The position numbers were made by a program, and so were the translations under genes. From contig JAEZQK010000056.1 of the NCBI GenBank assembly GCA_023413135.1, positions 61,637-125,636 of the forward strand: 64,000 bases of DNA. The letters are read 5' to 3'. The DNA comes from Bacillota bacterium. Lineage in GTDB: Bacteria; Bacillota; Clostridia; Christensenellales; Aristaeellaceae. The notes beneath the pieces were generated by a model, which was not told the DNA's origin, made no database searches, and saw only the letters and a program-made list of their open reading frames with translations. Shown here one piece after another: positions 42,837 through 51,428 of the stretch. Position 1 is the first letter of the stretch; the number at the start of each line of letters is the position of its first letter.

Positions 42837-43436
42837 ATGGATCTGTTTTTGATCCGGCACGGCCAATCCGAAGCCGATTTGCTGGATGTGCATGAAGGCC
42901 GGGCCGATTTTCCGCTGACGGAGCTGGGAACGCACCAAGCGCAGGCTATGGCCCAATGGATGGCCGGTGAATATGCACTGGAGCGCATCTATGCCAGCAC
43001 GCTGAAACGTGCCAGGCAGACGGCTAAATTTCTGGCGGAAGCCTGCGGTCTTGAGCCCATATTTAAATCAGAGTTAATGGAAAGAGATAATGGCCTATTA
43101 GCGGGCATTGATTACAAGGAGGCGGAGCGGCTGTACCCCCAGGCGTCTACACTGCCTGTTCATAGAGCGCTGTATAATATGGAATCGCTTCTGGATTTTC
43201 GTTACAGGGCGGAAAGAGCGCTCTCCAGAATATTGGAGGAATCCCATGGTTTAAAAGCCGTCGCCATCGTGTCACACGGCGGGATGATCAACCGGCTTTG
43301 TCATTGTCTGCTGCGCCTGCCTATGGAGAGCGACGCAGTGTTCTTTACGGGCGATACCGGCATACACGGATGGCGGCTGACGGAAGGCCGCAGATCCATC
43401 CTGTTTTTAAATAAAACAAATCATTTGCAAAAATAA
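42837..43436 (+). CDS. Histidine phosphatase family protein
   Basis: 199 residues of the phosphoglycerate mutase-like superfamily. Catalytic His in LIRHGQSEAD (RHG motif), second catalytic His in VSHGGMINRL, the acid-base Glu region ELMERDNG, and Arg in STLKRARQTA. Such small enzymes dephosphorylate sugar phosphates, cobalamin precursors or other metabolites; the substrate cannot be told. GAGAGGAG lies upstream of ATG 42837. Confidence 0.88.
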   Translation: MDLFLIRHGQSEADLLDVHEGRADFPLTELGTHQAQAMAQWMAGEYALERIYASTLKRARQTAKFLAEACGLEPIFKSELMERDNGLLAGIDYKEAERLYPQASTLPVHRALYNMESLLDFRYRAERALSRILEESHGLKAVAIVSHGGMINRLCHCLLRLPMESDAVFFTGDTGIHGWRLTEGRRSILFLNKTNHLQK

Positions 43437-43448
43437 TATTTCTATTAT

Positions 43449-43495
43449 TATCGAATTATATTGACATCCTTATTTTCGATAGGTATAATATCGAA
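43449..43495. promoter_or_regulatory. Operator of the ArsR/DUF2087 operon
   Basis: TTCGATA (43475-43481) and TATCGAA (43489-43495) form a perfect inverted repeat with 7 bases between, spanning the -10 box. A third half-site TATCGAA lies at 43449-43455, 40 bp away. This is the expected target of the ArsR protein encoded downstream. Confidence 0.65.
43461..43489 (+). promoter_or_regulatory. Consensus promoter of the coiled-coil and ArsR operon
   Basis: TTGACA (43461-43466), exactly 17 bp, TATAAT (43484-43489). Confidence 0.85.
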
Positions 43496-43512
43496 TGTAA
43501 GGAGTGATTTTG

Positions 43513-43884
43513 ATGGATATGAAATTGATTCTTGACCTCCACGACCGGTTTCTGCAGGGGAAGATGGCGGAAATAGAGCACAAGATCAATTTTCTGGAGA
43601 AAGACCAGCGGCAGGACGAAGCCAACCTTTACAAGGCCCGGCGGAACGTATTTGACATCTTCCGTAAGATGGCGAACGCATCCCGCAAGCAGGGGGAGAA
43701 TGCGCTGGAGGCCTATCGCAGGCACCTGATGGTGATTCCACAAAACTGGATAGAAGCCAGGAAGCAGGCGGTTCAGTTTGGCGATGATCACCGGCAGGCG
43801 GTGGAAGACATGAAGCTGTCGGCACTGAAAGAAATCGTGCAGCAGTTAAGTGATATCATGGGAGAAGGGGGACAGGGACAATGA
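43513..43884 (+). CDS. Small helical protein co-transcribed with the ArsR regulator
   Basis: 123 residues, charged and almost fully helix-prone (QGKMAEIEHKINFLEKDQRQ, then RRNVFDIFRKMANASRKQG), no membrane segment or signal. I recognise no family. AAGGAG lies 8 bases before ATG 43513. Its stop overlaps the start of the ArsR gene (ATGA), so the products are made together and may interact. Confidence 0.72.
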   Translation: MDMKLILDLHDRFLQGKMAEIEHKINFLEKDQRQDEANLYKARRNVFDIFRKMANASRKQGENALEAYRRHLMVIPQNWIEARKQAVQFGDDHRQAVEDMKLSALKEIVQQLSDIMGEGGQGQ

Positions 43885-44474
43885 CGGAGGCAGTGGAGCT
43901 GTTCAAATGTCTGGCGGATAAATCCAGGCTTCAAATCCTCTCGGGGCTTATGGCCGGGCCGATGTATGTGGAATTGATTGCCCAAAGGCTGGCGCTGTCA
44001 CCTTCCACGGTGTCCTTCCACCTGAAAAAGCTGGAGGCGGCGGGTTTGGTAACTTCCCAAAAAGAACAGTATTATACCGTCTATACCTTGAAGGAAGGGG
44101 CACTGAAGCAAACGATAGAGAGCCTGTTGGGGAGTGAAACCAAAGAAAAAAGCGTGGAGGAGCAGCGGGAGGAAGCATACCGCCGCAAGGTGCTGGATAG
44201 CTTTTTTGTGTACGGAAAATTAAAAAGCCTGCCCGTCCAGTATAAGAAAAAGCGCATCGTTCTGGAGGAATTGGCAAAAATGTTCCTGCCAGGCAGGCGA
44301 TATACGGAAAAAGAGGTCAATATCCTCATTGCGGATGTAAACGAAGACTTTTGCACCCTGCGCAGGGAACTGATCTGTGAGCATCTGCTGGACCGCGACC
44401 ATGGCGTGTACTGGCGGGTGGAAGCTGAAAAGGATGCTGCTTCAAACGAAGATGATATGTCCGGAGCACAATAA
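43881..44474 (+). CDS. ArsR-type regulator with DUF2087 domain
   Basis: 197 residues. Winged helix (about 1-85) with LADKSRLQILSGLM and SPSTVSFHLKKLEAAGLV; no metal-binding CxC motif, so it is probably not an arsenic sensor. C-terminal DUF2087 (about 115-185) with LEELAKMFLPGRRYTEKEVN and a conserved Arg/His tail. It probably represses the two-gene operon through the TTCGATA/TATCGAA operator. Confidence 0.88.
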   Translation: MTEAVELFKCLADKSRLQILSGLMAGPMYVELIAQRLALSPSTVSFHLKKLEAAGLVTSQKEQYYTVYTLKEGALKQTIESLLGSETKEKSVEEQREEAYRRKVLDSFFVYGKLKSLPVQYKKKRIVLEELAKMFLPGRRYTEKEVNILIADVNEDFCTLRRELICEHLLDRDHGVYWRVEAEKDAASNEDDMSGAQ

Positions 44475-44476
44475 TG

Positions 44477-44663
44477 AAGGGCGGGAGTTATACTAATGGA
44501 AAATATTAATGCGTCCAAAGCGGCGAGGGATTTTCGATGTGGGGCAAGGAGCCGGAGCGAGACGTAGCAGCGCTACGTTGAGCGGAGAGCGACGCAGCCC
44601 CACGCGAAAAGCACCGCCGCAACGACGCATTAATGTTTGGATTTAGTATTAGTTCCCGCCCTT
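44477..44663. repeat. 187-bp near-palindromic intergenic element
   Basis: The ends are exact inverted repeats (AAGGGCGGGA at 44477-44486, TCCCGCCCTT at 44654-44663). Moving in, arms match at ATTAATGCGTC/GACGCATTAAT, GCGGCG/CGCCGC, TTTTCG/CGAAAA and GTGGGGC/GCCCCAC, with an inner hairpin CGTAGC-AGC-GCTACG at the centre. It fills the space between two convergent genes. It looks like a miniature inverted-repeat element or a dispersed structured repeat; no transposase is present. Confidence 0.75.
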
Positions 44664-44668
44664 GCTTT

Positions 44669-46804
44669 TTACGCTCTTACATCAATTACATGCCATTGAC
44701 GGCGATGATAGATTTGCAGCTTGACCCGTTTCCAGTGGCTGGGCAGCCGTGGTGTGGGCGTCAGGTTCCCGGCAGCGGGATTTAGGCCCAGGAAACCGTT
44801 CAGTAGCGTCATATAAGCGCCGCCTGCCGCTGCGGGATGGGTGCCCCCGATATATACAAGCCCGGCCCATTCCTTGCCTCCGCCCTGAAGATCGGCCCTG
44901 GCAGATTTAAGAAACAGGGGATAGGCTGCCTCCGGCCGTCCGGTCAGGCAGGCTGTCAAGGCGTACATGCAGGCGCTGAGGGAGGAACCATGCTCCGTGC
45001 GGGGCTCATAGTAATCATAATTGGCGGCGACTATTTCCGGTGTATACTTGTCTTTGAATAGGTACAGCATGGTCATTACGTCCGCCTGCTTGATCACCTG
45101 GGTATGGGACGCCACGCCATAAGCGCCGCCCCAGTATTCCTTGGGATGCATAAGTCGGGAGCGGACTTCTTCCACCGATGTATCTTCCAGCGCAAAATAA
45201 CCGTCGAACTGTTCGATAAGGCCCGTCTTGGGATCGGGCTTCTGCTCTTTGAGCTTTTGGACCGCCTCCCAAAAGTGCGGCAGATCCTTTTCAAAATCCA
45301 GCTTTTTGCTCAGGCTCCAATAAGCGTCTGCATCCAACTCCTTCAGCCTGTTTGCTGCAAGGATGGCATGATGGAATACAAACCGGGCCATTTCGTTGGT
45401 ATAGGCGTTGTTATCCACCCGCTCGTGATATTCGTCCGGGCCGATCACATCCTTGAGCTCCCAAACATCGCCGGCAACGCGCTTTATCAGCAGGCTATAA
45501 TAGAACCTTGCACACTCCAGCATCACTTCCAAAGCGCCTTTCATGAGCAGGTCTTCTTCCCCGGTCCAGGCCATGTATTTTACAAGCCCGTATACCACGG
45601 CTGCGGAAATATGTATCTGCTTGTCTTTGAAATACGTGCGCATGGGGCGGCCTGTAAACACATCGGTAACGTTGTAATCCGAGCAGGCGTCAAAACCGCC
45701 CTCCTGGCTTTCCCAGGCGTAAAACGCGCCATCAAACCCATATTGCCGGGCTTTATCAAGTGCGCCGGACAGCGTTTGTATGCGGTAGTTGAGCGCACTT
45801 TTCGCGGCCTGCGGTAGGCAGGAAAGATAAAAGTCCAGCATGAACATTTCCGTATCCCAGAAGACCGCTCCCTTGTAGGTCTGCCCGGACAGCCCGCGTG
45901 CGGCCACAGACAGATCATCCTTATGCCTTGGTGCGATGCACATCAAATGGTACATGGAATAATTCAGCGCCATTTCCGCCGTTTCATCGCCTTCAATGGT
46001 GACTTCGGCATGCTCCCAAAGCGCTTCCCAAACTGCGGTATGGGCCGAAAGCGCCGCGTCAAATTTCGGAAGCTCTGCCTCTTGGGCGGCCTTCCTGGGA
46101 TCTAACACATCCTTGGTGGTATATACCGCGGCCACCATCGTCAGGCTGTATGTCTGTCCGGCTTTTGCACTCGCCGAAAATACAAGTTGATTGCCCTCCC
46201 GGCGCATCTGGGCGGGGAAATCCAAGCAGCATCGTCCGCTGACAGCCACCATTTCGCCGGTGTCTGTACTGGCGCATACGGTAAGCCTATCGTGTTCATA
46301 TTCGGAGGAAATTTGGCTGTAATGCGGGCCATGGATGTCCCATACATCGCTGTCTATGGCCCAGGCAATGGAAAGATGCCCGTCCGAATCCGGGCACACA
46401 GAATACCGCATGGCCAACAGATGCACATCAGGAAGGCTGGCAAAGCGCCTGCCGGAAACAGCAACCTTCTTACCGCTTATTGTAAATTCCGTATCTCTCA
46501 TTTGAATGCCGTGGCGGAAGTCAATCCCATGCCGGTGGGAAAAAGGCGGCGAAACCAGTGCGTTCAGTTGGGCACCGTCAAAGATGCACTGGATATGGAA
46601 GGGATTGGGGGCGTTGAGGGGCTCCCGCCAGCCCTCGCCGTGGCGGTGATAGATGCCAGCCAGATTGACGGCGGCCAGCTGTTCCTTCCCGTATTCCTCC
46701 AGCGTTCCTCGCACGCCAAGATACCCGTTGCCGCAAAGGAAACGGTTACCCAGTTCCGCAGCTTGCGAAGCATCAAAGCCTTCCTTGGTGATCTCCCAGA
46801 CCAT
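44669..46804 (-). CDS. Glycoside hydrolase family 65 disaccharide phosphorylase
   Basis: 711 residues. Inverting phosphorylase that splits an alpha-glucoside such as maltose, kojibiose, trehalose or nigerose with phosphate to give beta-glucose 1-phosphate and a sugar. N-terminal beta-sandwich, then an (alpha/alpha)6 barrel with WDTEMFMLDFYL, the catalytic acid Glu458 in IGPDEYHE, and VDNNAYTNEMARF; HGSSLSACMYA carries phosphate-site residues. No signal peptide. TGGAGGT precedes ATG 46804. The usual partners (beta-phosphoglucomutase, sugar transporter) are not next to it, so the substrate is open. Confidence 0.88.
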   Translation of the reverse strand: MVWEITKEGFDASQAAELGNRFLCGNGYLGVRGTLEEYGKEQLAAVNLAGIYHRHGEGWREPLNAPNPFHIQCIFDGAQLNALVSPPFSHRHGIDFRHGIQMRDTEFTISGKKVAVSGRRFASLPDVHLLAMRYSVCPDSDGHLSIAWAIDSDVWDIHGPHYSQISSEYEHDRLTVCASTDTGEMVAVSGRCCLDFPAQMRREGNQLVFSASAKAGQTYSLTMVAAVYTTKDVLDPRKAAQEAELPKFDAALSAHTAVWEALWEHAEVTIEGDETAEMALNYSMYHLMCIAPRHKDDLSVAARGLSGQTYKGAVFWDTEMFMLDFYLSCLPQAAKSALNYRIQTLSGALDKARQYGFDGAFYAWESQEGGFDACSDYNVTDVFTGRPMRTYFKDKQIHISAAVVYGLVKYMAWTGEEDLLMKGALEVMLECARFYYSLLIKRVAGDVWELKDVIGPDEYHERVDNNAYTNEMARFVFHHAILAANRLKELDADAYWSLSKKLDFEKDLPHFWEAVQKLKEQKPDPKTGLIEQFDGYFALEDTSVEEVRSRLMHPKEYWGGAYGVASHTQVIKQADVMTMLYLFKDKYTPEIVAANYDYYEPRTEHGSSLSACMYALTACLTGRPEAAYPLFLKSARADLQGGGKEWAGLVYIGGTHPAAAGGAYMTLLNGFLGLNPAAGNLTPTPRLPSHWKRVKLQIYHRRQWHVIDVRA

Positions 46805-46843
46805 AAGGACACCTCCATGAAGTTTAACGTAAAACTTACATGC

Positions 46844-46872
46844 AGTATATCATGCTTTCTGTCACAGGTAAA
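46844..46872 (-). promoter_or_regulatory. Promoter of the GH65 gene
   Basis: On the minus strand TTTACC (46872-46867), a 17-bp spacer, TATACT (46849-46844), with TGA directly before the -10 (extended). Confidence 0.6.
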
Positions 46873-47000
46873 CCATATACTGTCATTTATTAAAGACTGC
46901 CTCATTTAAAATGGCAAAGGGGCATTGGTTTGCTTGCAATGCGGCTTCATGCGTGCTAGAGTATGATTGGCAATAGAAACCATAGATGGGGGAATTGGAT

Positions 47001-47729
47001 ATGCCTGTTAAGATCTGGGCGCACCGGGGAGCATCCGGCGACGCTCCCGAAAACACGCTGGCGGCTTTTCAAATGGCGGTGGATGCTGGAGCGGATGGCA
47101 TTGAACTGGATGTACACTTTACACGCGACCGGCAGGTAGTGGTCACCCATGATGATGACACAGTCCGGGTGACAGGCTATAAGGGACAAATTTGTGATTT
47201 AACGCTTGCACAGCTGAAGAAACTGGATTTTTCCTGCAATATGGCGGCCTTCAAAGGGGAAACGATCCCCACCCTGGAAGAAGTGCTGGCGCTGATTCAG
47301 CCGGGACCGCTCCACATCAACATTGAGCTGAAAACCAATGCCGAGAATCCCAATGGGTTGGAAGAAGCATGCCAGGCGTTGGTAAAACAATATGGCATGG
47401 AGGAGCGCGTTTTATACTCTTCCTTTAATCATTATTCCCTGGCTCATATGCACAGCATCGCACCTCATATGAAATGCGGCATCCTCTATTCCAACAAGCC
47501 GTTTCGGCCTTGGGAGTACGCCAAATCCTTCGGATGCCTGGCCGTGCATCCCCAATTTGGCAGCGTGAATACGCCAGGATACATGGAGGAATGCCATCGG
47601 GCGGGCATCGCCTGCAATGTATGGACGGTAAACAGTGCACAGGATATAAAGGCCATGCTGGATCTTCAGGTGGACGGCATCATCACCAACTATCCTGCCC
47701 TGGCATTGCGCCTTCGGGACGGAAAATAA
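47001..47729 (+). CDS. Glycerophosphodiester phosphodiesterase
   Basis: Hydrolyses glycerophosphodiesters to glycerol 3-phosphate and an alcohol. 242 residues, no signal peptide, so cytoplasmic, UgpQ-like. The TIM-barrel motifs are clear: IWAHRGASGDAPENT (catalytic His), GIELDVHFTRD (metal Glu/Asp), VVTHDD (second His), INIELKT, and CNVWTVN. I start at ATG 47001, preceded by GGGGGA; an ATG 15 bases upstream lacks a ribosome site. Confidence 0.9.
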   Translation: MPVKIWAHRGASGDAPENTLAAFQMAVDAGADGIELDVHFTRDRQVVVTHDDDTVRVTGYKGQICDLTLAQLKKLDFSCNMAAFKGETIPTLEEVLALIQPGPLHINIELKTNAENPNGLEEACQALVKQYGMEERVLYSSFNHYSLAHMHSIAPHMKCGILYSNKPFRPWEYAKSFGCLAVHPQFGSVNTPGYMEECHRAGIACNVWTVNSAQDIKAMLDLQVDGIITNYPALALRLRDGK

Positions 47730-47770
47730 TGCATCCCTGGTAATTTGTTACCTTTATATTCTAAAGCATG

Positions 47771-47804
47771 ATGCGGGAGATGGCCATATGAGCCATTCCC
47801 GCAT
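47771..47804 (+). terminator. Terminator of the glycerophosphodiesterase gene
   Basis: ATGCGGGA and ATGGC pair with GCCAT and TCCCGCAT, followed by ATATTTT. Confidence 0.7.
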
Positions 47805-47878
47805 ATATTTTAATGGAATGCTGCATCCTTGATAGAGAGACAACCTTGGGAAAATTTTTCCGGTTTCTGCAAAACCTA

Positions 47879-47907
47879 TTGACTTTTCCCGGGAAATGGT
47901 GTATAAT
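47879..47907 (+). promoter_or_regulatory. Promoter of cysK
   Basis: TTGACT (47879-47884), a 17-bp spacer, TATAAT (47902-47907). The region just after it has AT-rich repeats that could bind a cysteine-responsive Rrf2 regulator, but no clear palindrome. Confidence 0.75.
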
Positions 47908-47955
47908 ACATACTAAACCGCTAGGATAACTAAGATAATGAAAGAGGGAGATATC

Positions 47956-48888
47956 ATGGCACGCATTTATCGGCAGATCACCGATTTGATTGGGAATACG
48001 CCGCTGCTGGCTTTGACGCACTTGAAAGAAAAAGAAGGCTTGAAGGCCGATATCATCGCCAAATTGGAATATTTCAATCCTGCCGGAAGCGTCAAGGACC
48101 GCATTGCCAAGGCCATGATTGAAGATGCGGAAGAAAAGGGGCTTCTGAAGCCCGGTTCCGTCATCGTGGAGCCCACCAGCGGCAACACGGGCATCGGCCT
48201 TGCGTCCGTGGCAACGAGCAAAGGATACAAAATCATCCTCACCATGCCGGAGACCATGAGCGTGGAGCGCCGCAATCTGCTCAAAGCCTACGGCGCGGAA
48301 TTGGTGCTGACGGAAGGCGCCAAGGGCATGAAGGGCGCTATCTTAAAGGCGGAGGAGCTGGTGAAGGAAACACCCAATGCGTTCATGCCCAGCCAGTTTG
48401 AAAACCCCGCCAATCCCGCCATCCACTTTAAGACCACCGGCCCGGAAATTTGGGAAGATACCGATGGCAAGGTGGATATACTCGTCTCCGGCGTAGGCAC
48501 CGGCGGCACCATTTCCGGCGCGGGGAAGTTCTTGAAATCAAAGAACCCCGCTATCAAGGTAGTGGCCGTGGAGCCTGCCGATTCTCCGGTGTTGTCCCAG
48601 GGCAAGTCAGGCCCCCACAAGATTCAGGGTATCGGCGCGGGCTTTGTGCCGGGCACGCTGGATACAACCGTTTATGACGAAATCATTCCCGTAGCCAATG
48701 AGGATGCCTTTGCTACCGGCCGGGCCATTGCCTTTGCCGAGGGCGTTCTGGTGGGCATCTCCTCCGGCGCGGCGCTGTGGGCGGCCATTCAATTGGCCAA
48801 GCGCCCGGAAAACGAGGGAAAAACAATCGTGGCCATTCTGCCGGATACTGGGGAAAGGTATCTGTCCACGGCACTGTTCAGCTTCTAA
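47956..48888 (+). CDS. cysK: Cysteine synthase (O-acetylserine sulfhydrylase)
   Basis: Makes cysteine from O-acetylserine and sulfide with PLP. 310 residues; PLP Lys47 in NPAGSVKDRIA, the PTSGNTGIGLA substrate loop, the phosphate-binding GTGGT loop (GVGTGGTISG), and Ser in VGISSGAAL. The C terminus DTGERYLSTALFSF is typical of CysK. AGAGGGAG precedes ATG 47956. Confidence 0.95.
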   Translation: MARIYRQITDLIGNTPLLALTHLKEKEGLKADIIAKLEYFNPAGSVKDRIAKAMIEDAEEKGLLKPGSVIVEPTSGNTGIGLASVATSKGYKIILTMPETMSVERRNLLKAYGAELVLTEGAKGMKGAILKAEELVKETPNAFMPSQFENPANPAIHFKTTGPEIWEDTDGKVDILVSGVGTGGTISGAGKFLKSKNPAIKVVAVEPADSPVLSQGKSGPHKIQGIGAGFVPGTLDTTVYDEIIPVANEDAFATGRAIAFAEGVLVGISSGAALWAAIQLAKRPENEGKTIVAILPDTGERYLSTALFSF

Positions 48889-48906
48889 GATCCATCGTAT
48901 CACAAA

Positions 48907-48937
48907 ACCCTCCGAGGTGCTGCTTCGGAGGGTCTTT
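48907..48937 (+). terminator. Terminator of cysK
   Basis: ACCCTCCGA pairs with TCGGAGGGT around a 9-base loop, then CTTTT. Confidence 0.85.
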
Positions 48938-48953
48938 TATGTATGCCCGTAGA

Positions 48954-48982
48954 TTGAACGGCAGTATCGTGTGTGGTATACT
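48954..48982 (+). promoter_or_regulatory. Promoter of deoD
   Basis: TTGAAC (48954-48959), a 17-bp spacer, TATACT (48977-48982). Confidence 0.7.
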
Positions 48983-49024
48983 GAAATGAAAATATACGGA
49001 AGCTATTGACATGGAGGGAAACTT

Positions 49025-49732
49025 ATGGATTTTATCCCAACGCCCCACATTACCGCCAAGGCGGGTGATTTTGCCAGGACCGTGCTGATGCCGGGAGACC
49101 CGCTCCGCTCCAAATTCATCGCGGAGACATATCTTCAGGATGCTGTTTTGGTCAACAACATCCGCGGCGTACAGGGATATACCGGCTTTTACAAGGGCAA
49201 ACGCGTTTCCGTCATGGCCTCCGGCATGGGCATGCCGTCTATCGGTATATACTCCTATGAGCTGTTCAACTTTTATGAGGTAGAGAACATACTGCGCATC
49301 GGGTCCGCAGGAATGATCGCCCAGGCGCTGAAGGTGCAGGACATCGTGGCAGGCATGAGCTGCTATACCAATTCCAATTTCGGTTCGCAATTCGGCTTCC
49401 CCGGCAATCTAGCCCCGGCTTGTTCGTTTGCGCTATTGCAAAAAGCCGTGGAAGCGGGGAAAAAGATCGGTGTGGAAGTGAAGGTGGGTTCCATCTATTC
49501 CTCCGATACCTTCTATGATGAATCGGAGCCTTTGGGCAAGCTGCAAAAGTTGGGCGTATTGGCGGTGGAGATGGAAGCGGCTGCGCTATACCTGAACGCT
49601 GCCCGGGCGGGAAAGAACGCGCTGTGCCTGTGCACAATTTCCGACAACCCCTTTACCGGGGAAGGTCTCAATGCCCAGCAGCGGCAGACGGCGCTCACGC
49701 AAATGATGGAGATCGCTCTTGAAGTGGCGTAG
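49025..49732 (+). CDS. deoD: Purine nucleoside phosphorylase, DeoD type
   Basis: Splits purine nucleosides with phosphate for salvage. 235 residues, the usual hexameric DeoD length. Visible: TPHITAKAGDFARTVLMPGDPLR (first 20 residues of the family block near the N terminus, phosphate Arg), VSVMASGMGMPSIGIYSYEL, IRIGSAGM, VLAVEMEAAALY with the ribose-binding Met-Glu pair, and the catalytic Asp in TISDN. GGAGGG lies 6 bases before ATG 49025. Confidence 0.95.
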   Translation: MDFIPTPHITAKAGDFARTVLMPGDPLRSKFIAETYLQDAVLVNNIRGVQGYTGFYKGKRVSVMASGMGMPSIGIYSYELFNFYEVENILRIGSAGMIAQALKVQDIVAGMSCYTNSNFGSQFGFPGNLAPACSFALLQKAVEAGKKIGVEVKVGSIYSSDTFYDESEPLGKLQKLGVLAVEMEAAALYLNAARAGKNALCLCTISDNPFTGEGLNAQQRQTALTQMMEIALEVA

Positions 49733-49843
49733 TCAAAAAATGACATGGTGGACAACCATAGTTTTTACGGAATATGGGTGATGGACTATTACTCAGCATT
49801 CCGAAGAAGATGCTTTAGAAACGGACAATATGAACGGCCAGAG

Positions 49844-49962
49844 GAGGCTTCCCCTTGAGGGGAAGCTGTCGACGAAGTCGACTGATGAGGTGATCATGAC
49901 ATTCCCGTAGCAAACCACCTCATCCGGCGCTGCGCGCCACCTTCCCCTCAAGGGGAAGGCTC
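49844..49962. repeat. 119-bp hairpin repeat element downstream of deoD
   Basis: Both ends carry the palindrome CTTCCCCTTGAGGGGAAG or its complement, and the whole element is an inverted repeat (GAGGCTTCCCC at the left, GGGGAAGGCTC at the right; inner GATGAGGTG with CACCTCATC). Elements of this form are, to my knowledge, dispersed in clostridial gut genomes. The rest of the 327-bp gap 49733-50059 shows no gene or other clear signal. Confidence 0.75.
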
Positions 49963-50059
49963 ACAGAGTGCATAACATAAGCGCCACTTGACAAAGCAGC
50001 TTTGGCGATGGAAAAATGAAAATCGAAATATCTTTAGTTGGAAGTCCAGTAGTCATTTC

Positions 50060-51232
50060 TTACGAAAACACCTGAAAGATGCCGCACTTCAAATACTGGG
50101 TCTCCGGCGCGGCAGGAAGGATGGGGTGGTCTCGGCCCTGGGTGCGGTATTCGATCTGCCTAAGCTGAACCCGTGCGTCCCGGGCGGCATCCTTTACGAT
50201 GTCCAGGAAAGGCCCAGGCAAAATGTGTTGGGAGCAGGAGCAGGTGACAAGGTATCCGCCATCCCGCAAAAGCTTCATGGCCCGCAAATTGATTTCCTTA
50301 TACCCCCTGGTGGCGCCTTCCACGGCGGAACGCGTTTTGGTAAAGGCGGGCGGATCGAGGATCACCATATCATATTGCTCTTTTTCATCGTATTGGGCTC
50401 GCAAAAAGTCAAAAGCGTTGGCCTCCGTAAAGCGGACGCTGCCCGAAAGATTGTTGAGGACGGCGTTTTCCTCCGCTACAGCGCAGGCATGGGCAGATAT
50501 ATCCACGCCCAGAACATCCTTTGCGCCATAGTGGCCGGCATGTAACGCAAAGCTGCCTGTATGGGTAAAGCAGTCCAATACTTTGGCATCATTAGCGAAC
50601 GGGGCGATAGCCGCCCTGTTTTCTTTTTGGTCCAGAAAAAAGCCGGTCTTTTGCCCTTCCATGACATCCACCAGAAAGCGGACGCCGTTTTCCACCATTT
50701 CCACCCGATTAGGCACGTGGCCGTACAGCAGACCTTTCTTTTGATCCAGCCCTTCCAGGGTACGTACAGGCACGTCGTTGCGCTCATAGATGCCGGTGGG
50801 ATGTACAAGCTCCATCAGCGCGTTTACGACATCAGCCTTGAAGCGCTCCATGCCCAGGGAGAGGCATTGCAGTACCAGCACATCGCCGAAGCTGTCCACG
50901 ATCATGGCGGGCAGCCCGTCGCTTTCGGCAAAAATCAGGCGGCAGCTTTTCAAATCTGCAAACCTTTTCCGGTAATCCACCGCCCGTTTCACACGGTCAT
51001 AAATAAAAGAGGCATCAATAGCCTCCTCCTTGAGGCTCATCATCCGCAGCGCGATTTGCGACTGGGGGTTGTATATGGCCATGCCCAGCACCTTGCCCTT
51101 GTTTGACACCACCTTGACCACATCACCGGGTTCATGCCTGCCCTCCAAGCGGGCGATATCGCTGCGGAATACCCAGGGGTGGCCGCTATAGACGCGCGCC
51201 TCCCTGCCCGGATTCAATATTGCCGATGCCAT
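50060..51232 (-). CDS. Class I SAM-dependent rRNA methyltransferase, RlmI-like
   Basis: 390 residues. N-terminal PUA domain (about 1-75, SGHPWVFRSDIARLEG), then a middle domain and a Rossmann methyltransferase with VLDCFTHTGSFALHA (SAM loop), DVLGVDISAHA, and the catalytic-site region VILDPPAFTKTRS, with late Cys in LVTCSCSQH. RlmI methylates a cytosine in 23S rRNA (m5C1962 in E. coli). AAGGAGG precedes ATG 51232. Confidence 0.9.
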   Translation of the reverse strand: MASAILNPGREARVYSGHPWVFRSDIARLEGRHEPGDVVKVVSNKGKVLGMAIYNPQSQIALRMMSLKEEAIDASFIYDRVKRAVDYRKRFADLKSCRLIFAESDGLPAMIVDSFGDVLVLQCLSLGMERFKADVVNALMELVHPTGIYERNDVPVRTLEGLDQKKGLLYGHVPNRVEMVENGVRFLVDVMEGQKTGFFLDQKENRAAIAPFANDAKVLDCFTHTGSFALHAGHYGAKDVLGVDISAHACAVAEENAVLNNLSGSVRFTEANAFDFLRAQYDEKEQYDMVILDPPAFTKTRSAVEGATRGYKEINLRAMKLLRDGGYLVTCSCSQHILPGPFLDIVKDAARDARVQLRQIEYRTQGRDHPILPAAPETQYLKCGIFQVFS

Positions 51233-51258
51233 AGGATCCTCCTTGATAGAATGTGCTC

Positions 51259-51287
51259 ATTATAACAGGAACGCGTTTTGATGTACA
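51259..51287 (-). promoter_or_regulatory. Promoter of the RlmI-like gene
   Basis: On the minus strand TGTACA (51287-51282), a 17-bp spacer, TATAAT (51264-51259). Confidence 0.6.
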
Positions 51288-51326
51288 GAAGCGGTTACAC
51301 GGAATCAATGCAGCATAAAGAGTCAA

Positions 51327-51356
51327 TTGACAACCGGATTGGAATACTGTTATACT
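51327..51356 (+). promoter_or_regulatory. Promoter of the NAGPA-domain and Lgt-like genes
   Basis: TTGACA (51327-51332), an 18-bp spacer, TATACT (51351-51356). Confidence 0.7.
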
Positions 51357-51428
51357 GGTCAACGGGAATCCAGAGTATTCCATGAATTCCTTTTTTATGG
51401 CACTTTGGAAAAGTAGGGGGGCGTTTGC

